The position numbers and the translations under genes are program-made. A DNA stretch of 5,952 nucleotides. Source: Bacteroidota bacterium (lineage in GTDB: Bacteria; Bacteroidota; Bacteroidia; NS11-12g; UBA955). The stretch spans positions 1 to 5,952 of the forward strand of contig JAIYBO010000018.1 of assembly GCA_027488495.1 (NCBI GenBank). The letters run 5' to 3'. Positions 1-4,357 of the stretch are shown piece after piece. Within the stretch, counting starts at the first letter, position 1, and every line of letters begins with the position of its first letter. The notes under the pieces are model-generated. The model made no database searches and was not told the origin of the DNA. It was given only the letters and a program-made list of their open reading frames with translations.

Positions 1-768
1 ATATCGGGGAAAATCATCAAATACGATTATTGGCGTTTGGAGCCCATGCTAACGTACAATTATTACCCCAAACGAAACGCTGTTGTGAATCATTTTGGGT
101 TGGTTGCCAGTAATAGTAGTTATTACGATAGCAGTTTTCATGGAACTGAATCAGAGTCGGAGGTGGGTTTGGATGTGAACTTTCAAAATAGTTCGATGTT
201 TCATGTGAGTTTTGACCATTCGTATTACGATTTGTTTTTGCCATTTGATCCTTTGGATGAGGGCAATTATTTTTTTGGTAAATATGAATGGACGGCGGTG
301 CACACTGAGTTTACTAGCAACAATCGCAAGCCATTGAGTGGGTTTGTTGAGGCTTCTTACGGTGGTTATTTCATGGGTAAGAAGTACGAGTTTGGCGGAA
401 ATTTATCGTATCGGGTGAAGGGTTTGGGCAAGCGCAAATTGCCATTGTTGTTGTTCAATGCAAACTGGAATCACATCAATGTGGTGATGAGCGACAGTCA
501 AACATCGGCCATCAACTTGATTGGTTTTAAAACTGAATATAGCATCAATACGAATACGTATTTGACAGGATTTTTGCAGTACAACACGCAATCTGAGAAG
601 ATGAATGTGAATGTAAGATTTCAGTGGAGATACAGACCGATGAGTGATTTTTTCTTGGTGTATAGTCAGAACTACGACCAATTTCAATCGGTATTGCCGA
701 ATCGCAATGCGTACTTGGGTGCATCGTACAGAACCCTTGCTGCGAAATGGGTGTATTGGTTTAACTAG
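1..768 (+). CDS. DUF5916-type protein, C-terminal part (5' end outside window)
   Basis: The frame is open from base 1 to the TAG at 766-768, giving 255 residues of a longer protein. The visible part is rich in Tyr, Phe, Asn and Ser with alternating polar and aromatic residues, as in an outer-membrane beta-barrel. The C-terminus has the pattern I associate with DUF5916 proteins: FLQYN (window residues 191-195), then VNVRFQWRYRP (203-213) and SDFFLVY (215-221), ending in RTLAAKWVYWFN. Known DUF5916 proteins of Bacteroidota are usually large (700-900 residues), with an N-terminal carbohydrate-binding-like domain and a C-terminal barrel-like region; only the latter is seen here. The true start is upstream; a TTG at 37 and an ATG at 46 are internal codons. 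Substrate and role are unknown. It converges on the AIM24-family gene with 21 bp between stop codons. The family call rests on the C-terminal motif only. Confidence 0.72.
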   Translation: MSGKIIKYDYWRLEPMLTYNYYPKRNAVVNHFGLVASNSSYYDSSFHGTESESEVGLDVNFQNSSMFHVSFDHSYYDLFLPFDPLDEGNYFFGKYEWTAVHTEFTSNNRKPLSGFVEASYGGYFMGKKYEFGGNLSYRVKGLGKRKLPLLLFNANWNHINVVMSDSQTSAINLIGFKTEYSINTNTYLTGFLQYNTQSEKMNVNVRFQWRYRPMSDFFLVYSQNYDQFQSVLPNRNAYLGASYRTLAAKWVYWFN

Positions 769-789
769 AAACCGTTGAGGTGTGGTGAA

Positions 790-1587
790 TTAGAACCCGT
801 CGCCATCGAGGATATTGCCGAGTCCACCAAGGATGCTGCCTTCTTCACGCCTTCCGCCTGGGGTGCCGTAGCTGAGGATTTTGCTGGCCAAGCGCGATAC
901 AGGTAAACTTTGCAACCACACTTTTCCGGGGCCTCTCAACACGGCGAAGAACAGGCCTTCACCCCCGAAAAGGGCATTTTTCACGCCACGAACCATTTGA
1001 ATATCGTAATCTATGCCTGAGGTAAACGCCACGATACAACCGGTATCGATGCGGAGAGATTCACCGGCGCGGAGTTCTTTTTCGAGTACGTGACCACCGG
1101 CATGAACAAAAGCGAGGCCATCGCCTTCGAGTTTTTGCATGATAAAGCCTTCGCCACCGAAAAGACCGGTACCGAGTTTGCGTTGGAATTCGATGCCCAC
1201 GCTTACGCCTTTTGCTGCGCAGAGGTAGCTATCTTTCTGACAGATGACTTTCCCGCCGAGTTGTTGGAGGTCGAGGGCCATGATTTTACCGGCATAGGGT
1301 CCGGCGAAGGTCACGCGGGCTTTGTTGTATCCTGCGTTTGTGAAGGCGGTCATGAAGAGTGATTCACCAGTAAGCAATCGTTTGCCGGCGCCCATCAATT
1401 TACCGAAGATTCCGCCATTTTGGTTGCTGCTGCCATCGCCAAATACGGTTTCCATTTCGATGCCATCGTCCATGAACATAAAGCTGCCGCTTTCGGCCAT
1501 CACGGTTTCTTGGGGATCAAGTTCAATTTCTACACACTGCATTTCTTCACCGAAGATGCGGTAATCGATTTCGTGGTTCCGTCTCAT
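790..1587 (-). CDS. AIM24 / TIGR00266 family protein
   Basis: This 265-residue protein matches the AIM24 (TIGR00266) family, a beta-rich fold whose bacterial members have no settled biochemical role; yeast AIM24 is a mitochondrial inner-membrane protein. Visible hallmarks are AESGSFMFMD (31-40), TGESLFMTAF (73-82), and two copies of an LFGGEG-x5-L-x-G-x-G block at 142-157 and 206-221, identical at 9 of 16 positions, followed by VWLQSLP (223-229). These reflect the internal pseudo-symmetry of the fold. A Gly-rich tail (241-265) extends past the core and may be disordered. There is no signal peptide or membrane segment, so it is probably cytosolic. The ATG at 1587 starts just before the conserved N-terminal strand. 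No Shine-Dalgarno or TAnnTTTG match lies in the 47 bp separating it from the FAH-family gene, so it is most likely the second gene of that operon. Confidence 0.9.
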   Translation of the reverse strand: MRRNHEIDYRIFGEEMQCVEIELDPQETVMAESGSFMFMDDGIEMETVFGDGSSNQNGGIFGKLMGAGKRLLTGESLFMTAFTNAGYNKARVTFAGPYAGKIMALDLQQLGGKVICQKDSYLCAAKGVSVGIEFQRKLGTGLFGGEGFIMQKLEGDGLAFVHAGGHVLEKELRAGESLRIDTGCIVAFTSGIDYDIQMVRGVKNALFGGEGLFFAVLRGPGKVWLQSLPVSRLASKILSYGTPGGRREEGSILGGLGNILDGDGF

Positions 1588-1634
1588 AGTTTTATGGGGT
1601 TGGTGATTTGTGGAATGGGTGATTTTTTGGGTGA

Positions 1635-2654
1635 TTATGCGTTTTCGCTGGGCAATTTTTTGAGTGCGAGGATGCTAAAATCGCTATTTTCCTGTACGAT
1701 GGTATTGCTGAGATGACCGAGGCCGTCGATTTCCATATTTACCACATCGCCGGGTTGTAGCCATTGTTCGGGGTAGTTGGGGTTGTTGAGTTTGCCTGTG
1801 CCGTTGAGTTCGAGGAAGCAACCGGTACCTACTGTGCCACTGCCGATGACATCGCCAGGGAAAATGTCTGCACCGTATGCACAACGTTCTACGATTTCGG
1901 CGAAGGTCCAATCCATATCGCCTACGCTGCCTTCACTGACTTGGATGCCATTGACCCAGCACTTCATGGCGAGGTTATAGCTATTGCCTACGTGACCGGG
2001 TTTTGCTTGAATTTTATAGGGTTCAAGTTCATCGGGTGTTACGAGCCAGGGGCCAATGACGGTGCTAAAATCTTTTCCTTTGGCTGGGCCGAGGTTGAGG
2101 AGCATTTCTTCCATTTGGAGTCGGCGCGCACTCATGTCGTTCATGATCATATAACCCGCGATGTATTGATCGGCTTCTTCGGCTTTCACGTTTCTACCGC
2201 GTTTTCCAATTACGATGGCTGCTTCGAGTTCAAAATCCAGTTTGTGGAAATGATCGGGCATACATGGAATTTCACCGGGGCCTTGAATGGCGTTGTGGTT
2301 GGTGAAGTAGAAGATGGGATATTGATCAAATTCTGGGATCATGGGCACGCCTCGGTTTCTGCGGGCTGCGGCCACGTGTTGGCGGAAAGCGTATCCATCC
2401 CTGCAAGAAGTGGGTTGGGGTACGGGTGCCAAAAGGATATCGTTTGAGCAAGGGATTCCGAGCGCTGCATGTTGGCCGGCGATGATTTCTGCTTCAACGG
2501 CTTTGGCCAGGGCGCTTTGGTTGTCCCAATCGTTCAACATATCGCGCATGTTCATGGCGATGTTGGGGTTGATGGTGTGAAGGGGAAAAATTTGGTTGTT
2601 GACCAGGATGCCGGTTTGGGCGAGGTCATTGGTTTTGAAGGTGACCAATTTCAT
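1635..2654 (-). CDS. Fumarylacetoacetate hydrolase (FAH) family protein
   Basis: This 339-residue enzyme belongs to the FAH superfamily, which uses a divalent metal to hydrolyse or decarboxylate diketo acids, typically late in aromatic degradation. By motif comparison with mammalian FAH from memory, the catalytic set is complete: D86 (D126), H93 general base (H133), E142 and E144 in the FELE motif (E199, E201), D173 in MNDMSAR (D233), R177 and Q180 (R237, Q240), K194 (K253), T274 in GSGT (T350) and E282 in LELNGTGK (E364). It is shorter than true fumarylacetoacetases (about 420 residues); the stretch between T274 and E282 is 6 residues shorter. It therefore fits the shorter bacterial FAA-hydrolase group of about 330 residues. 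The substrate cannot be fixed: fumarylacetoacetate or another acylpyruvate is plausible. The start MKLVTFK is typical for the family. It is probably the first gene of an operon with the AIM24-family gene, with its own -7 element at 2659-2666. The protein is probably cytosolic. Confidence 0.9.
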   Translation of the reverse strand: MKLVTFKTNDLAQTGILVNNQIFPLHTINPNIAMNMRDMLNDWDNQSALAKAVEAEIIAGQHAALGIPCSNDILLAPVPQPTSCRDGYAFRQHVAAARRNRGVPMIPEFDQYPIFYFTNHNAIQGPGEIPCMPDHFHKLDFELEAAIVIGKRGRNVKAEEADQYIAGYMIMNDMSARRLQMEEMLLNLGPAKGKDFSTVIGPWLVTPDELEPYKIQAKPGHVGNSYNLAMKCWVNGIQVSEGSVGDMDWTFAEIVERCAYGADIFPGDVIGSGTVGTGCFLELNGTGKLNNPNYPEQWLQPGDVVNMEIDGLGHLSNTIVQENSDFSILALKKLPSENA

Positions 2655-2658
2655 ACTA

Positions 2659-2666
2659 CAAAAATA
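2659..2666 (-). promoter_or_regulatory. Candidate Bacteroidota -7 element for the FAH-family gene
   Basis: On the minus strand this reads TATTTTTG, an exact match to the Bacteroidota -7 consensus TAnnTTTG. It ends only 4 nt before the ATG of the FAH-family gene, so transcription would begin at or next to the start codon and the mRNA would be leaderless or nearly so. No clear TTTG -33 element is seen at the expected spacing. An 8-bp match with four specified T residues could arise by chance in AT-rich spacer; position is the main support. Confidence 0.45.
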
Positions 2667-2670
2667 CGTC

Positions 2671-2678
2671 TATTTTCG
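2671..2678 (+). promoter_or_regulatory. Candidate -7 element for the SDR gene
   Basis: TATTTTCG matches TAnnTTTG with one mismatch. It lies 57 bp before the preferred ATG of the SDR gene, and its predicted start point would give a leader of roughly 45-50 nt. It lies 4 bp from, and points opposite to, the -7 candidate of the FAH-family gene. No convincing -33 element is visible. Confidence 0.3.
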
Positions 2679-2735
2679 GAGTTTGTGTGGGTAATCCCAT
2701 TTGGTGATTGGCGGTTGATGGGTGAAATTTGTTGC

Positions 2736-3650
2736 ATGGAAACATCGCAGCGAGTAAAAACAAAGGTTTTGGTAACGGGCAGTAACGGATTGTTGGGGCA
2801 AAAGCTCACGGATTTGTTTTTGGGGCAGCCGAACTGGGATTTATTGGCTACTGGCGCGGGTTTAAACCGTCATCCTGCGAAGGAGGGGTATCGATATGAA
2901 ACGATGGATATCACCAACGCGGATGAGGTGGAAGCGATTTTACAGCGAGAATTGCCTGATGTAGTGATTCACACGGCGGCGATGACGCAAGTCGATGATT
3001 GTGAATTTAAACGCGATGAATGTGTGGCTCTGAATGTAACGGCCGTGGAGCATCTGGCGCAATTGAGTACAAAATTGGGATTTCACATGGTTCATGTGAG
3101 CACAGATTTCATTTTTGATGGTACCAAGCCGATGTACGTGGAATCTGACGAGGCCAAGCCATTGAGTTATTATGGATGGAGCAAGTTGGAGGGGGAGAAG
3201 CGGGTGATTGAGCACGCCAACAGTTACAGCATTTTGCGCACGGTTTTGGTGTTTGGTCAAGTGGCTGATATGAGCAGAACGAACATCGTTTTGTGGGCTC
3301 ATGGCACGTTGAAGCAGCAAAAATCTGCGAATGTGGTGACAGATCAATTCAGAACACCCACATTGGCGGAAGATTTGGCGATGGGTTGTTTTTTGGCGGC
3401 TGAGCAGCGGGCACAGGGCATTTTCAACATTGCTGGGAAAGATTATATGAGTGTGATAGAATTGGTGGAGCGGGTGGCAAAGTTCTATGGATATTCTATG
3501 GATTGCATCAACCGTGTAGACAGCAGCACGTTGAATCAACCGGCGAAGAGACCGCCCATCACGGGATTGGATATTTCGAAAGCGGAAAGGGAATTGGGTT
3601 ATGCGCCTCGCTCTTTTGAGGAGGGATTGGCCTTATTGGGATTGAAGTAA
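2736..3650 (+). CDS. RmlD-like SDR family NAD(P)-dependent oxidoreductase
   Basis: This 304-residue protein is an extended short-chain dehydrogenase/reductase close to dTDP-4-dehydrorhamnose reductase (RmlD). The Rossmann dinucleotide motif is TGSNGLLG (14-21), followed by DVVIHTAA (75-82). The catalytic site has S122-T123-D124 in VSTDFIFDG and the YxxxK pair Y146 and K150 in YYGWSK. VVTDQFRTPT (200-209) matches the conserved RmlD segment VVxDQxxxPT. Family members reduce or epimerise nucleotide-activated sugars, but no rhamnose-pathway genes (rmlA, rmlB, rmlC) are nearby, so RmlD activity is not established. It resembles a stand-alone SDR common in Bacteroidota. I chose the ATG at 2736 because it puts the Rossmann strand about 10 residues in, as in relatives; an in-frame ATG at 2718 would add only MGEICC. 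The frame is open further back to 2469, but that stretch is antisense to the FAH-family gene. Confidence 0.88.
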   Translation: METSQRVKTKVLVTGSNGLLGQKLTDLFLGQPNWDLLATGAGLNRHPAKEGYRYETMDITNADEVEAILQRELPDVVIHTAAMTQVDDCEFKRDECVALNVTAVEHLAQLSTKLGFHMVHVSTDFIFDGTKPMYVESDEAKPLSYYGWSKLEGEKRVIEHANSYSILRTVLVFGQVADMSRTNIVLWAHGTLKQQKSANVVTDQFRTPTLAEDLAMGCFLAAEQRAQGIFNIAGKDYMSVIELVERVAKFYGYSMDCINRVDSSTLNQPAKRPPITGLDISKAERELGYAPRSFEEGLALLGLK

Positions 3651-3654
3651 GGAA

Positions 3655-3668
3655 TCGCCCCGGGGCGA
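3655..3668. terminator. GC-rich palindrome between convergent genes, possible bidirectional terminator
   Basis: TCGCCCCGGGGCGA is a perfect 14-bp palindrome beginning 5 bp after the SDR stop and ending 9 bp before the dioxygenase stop. In RNA it could fold to a 5-bp stem with a CCGG loop on either strand. No T-tract follows in either direction, so it is not a standard intrinsic terminator. The placement at a convergent junction is the main support. Confidence 0.35.
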
Positions 3669-3676
3669 AGGTTGGG

Positions 3677-4195
3677 TTAGGGCTTTTGCATCACTTCACC
3701 GCATTCTTTGCAGGTTCTGAGGTCTTCAGAATCGTAATATTGGTTGAAGTGTGTAAGGAAATCAGTTTCGATGTTTTGGAGTTCGAAATAGGCTTCATGG
3801 AGTTTGTGGTTGCAGTTGTCGCAGAACCAAAGCAAACCGTCTTTGAATCCTTTGCCTACGCGAACGCGTTCGATGACCAATCCGATGGATCCTGCCGTTC
3901 TTCCTGGGCTATGGGGTACACCAGGGGGGAGTAGGAACATGTCGCCCGGGCCCAAGTTCACATCCACACGTTCTCCATTTTGCTGGGTTTTAATGGTGAT
4001 TTCACCTTCGAGTTGATAAAACAGCTCTTCGGTTTCGTTGTAGTGATAATCTTTGCGTGCGTTGGGTCCACCCACGATCATCACAATATAATCGGTGCCT
4101 TCGGGGTATAGGTTTTTGTTTGCAACGGGGGGTTTGAGCAGGTGTCTATTATCTGCGATCCATTGTTGGAGGTTGAAGGGTTTGCGAATTTCCAT
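3677..4195 (-). CDS. nbaC: 3-hydroxyanthranilate 3,4-dioxygenase
   Basis: This 172-residue cupin cleaves the ring of 3-hydroxyanthranilate with O2 and Fe(II), giving 2-amino-3-carboxymuconate semialdehyde. That product either cyclises to quinolinate, the NAD precursor, or is degraded further through the kynurenine pathway. The Fe(II) ligands are H51, E57 and H95. R47, R99 and E109 match substrate-binding residues of the Cupriavidus enzyme (R47, R99, E110). The C-terminus keeps both CxxC pairs, C125/C128 in WFCDNC and C162/C165 in TCKEC, forming the rubredoxin-like iron site typical of bacterial enzymes. Length and start (MEIRKPFNLQQWI) are normal for the family. It is cytosolic. No other kynurenine-pathway gene is in the window, so the choice between catabolism and NAD synthesis cannot be made here. 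It converges on the SDR gene and diverges from the PurF-like gene. Confidence 0.96.
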   Translation of the reverse strand: MEIRKPFNLQQWIADNRHLLKPPVANKNLYPEGTDYIVMIVGGPNARKDYHYNETEELFYQLEGEITIKTQQNGERVDVNLGPGDMFLLPPGVPHSPGRTAGSIGLVIERVRVGKGFKDGLLWFCDNCNHKLHEAYFELQNIETDFLTHFNQYYDSEDLRTCKECGEVMQKP

Positions 4196-4242
4196 GGTGT
4201 TGTATTGGGTGTTTGGTTAGACTTTTGTGATCGTTGTTAAGG

Positions 4243-4250
4243 CAAAAGTA
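4243..4250 (-). promoter_or_regulatory. Candidate Bacteroidota -7 element for the 3-hydroxyanthranilate dioxygenase gene
   Basis: On the minus strand this reads TACTTTTG, an exact TAnnTTTG match. It ends 47 bp before the ATG, so a leader of roughly 40 nt is expected. No clear -33 TTTG stands at the usual distance upstream. The leader shows no Shine-Dalgarno sequence, as is usual in this phylum. Confidence 0.45.
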
Positions 4251-4292
4251 AATGATTGTGAAGGAAAATTTCATGTTGAATGTCATGCTGCA

Positions 4293-4319
4293 AACTTTTT
4301 GCAATTTTTACTAAAAGTT
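4293..4319. repeat. Inverted repeat AACTTTT-n13-AAAAGTT, possible operator
   Basis: AACTTTT (4293-4299) and AAAAGTT (4313-4319) are perfect 7-bp inverted copies whose centres are 20 bp apart, about two helical turns, as for a dimeric regulator. The right arm overlaps where the -33 region of the PurF-like promoter should be (its -7 candidate starts at 4337). The arms are AT-rich in an AT-rich spacer, so chance is a real alternative. No regulator is identified. Confidence 0.3.
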
Positions 4320-4336
4320 CATCGCTTTGAAACCCC

Positions 4337-4344
4337 TAACTTTG
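4337..4344 (+). promoter_or_regulatory. Candidate Bacteroidota -7 element for the PurF-like gene
   Basis: TAACTTTG is an exact TAnnTTTG match ending 13 bp before the ATG at 4358, so the leader would be only about 6-10 nt. A TTTG at 4326-4329 is too close to serve as the -33 element and the one at 4298-4301 is too far, so the upstream element is not defined. Confidence 0.45.
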
Positions 4345-4357
4345 CCAAACAACTTCC

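Noticed and set aside
37..48. TTG at 37 or ATG at 46 as the start of the first gene
   Set aside because: The frame is open to base 1 and the protein is only the C-terminal part of a larger family, so these are internal codons.
769..789. Terminator between the DUF5916-type and AIM24-family genes
   Set aside because: The 21-bp gap contains no inverted repeat or T-tract that I can see.
1764..2447. 227-codon plus-strand frame across the FAH-family gene
   Set aside because: It is a shadow of the minus-strand gene, which holds the full FAH catalytic residue set; the antisense product resembles nothing.
2469..2735. N-terminal extension of the SDR frame back to an ATG at 2469
   Set aside because: It would overlap the start of the FAH-family gene and add 89 residues before the Rossmann strand, which normally lies at the N-terminus.
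2940..3539. 199-codon minus-strand frame inside the SDR gene
   Set aside because: It is antisense to conserved SDR motifs, and its composition is that of a shadow frame.
2736..3650. Naming the SDR rmlD (dTDP-4-dehydrorhamnose reductase)
   Set aside because: The fold and motifs fit, but no rhamnose-pathway partner is present and many stand-alone SDRs of this type have unknown substrates.
4271..4290. Direct repeat TCATGTTG / TCATGCTG, 12 bp apart
   Set aside because: Only two imperfect 8-mers; not enough to separate from chance.
4290..4302. Small hairpin GCAAA-CTT-TTTGC
   Set aside because: A 5-bp AT-rich stem is too weak to call, is not at a gene end, and overlaps the longer inverted repeat.
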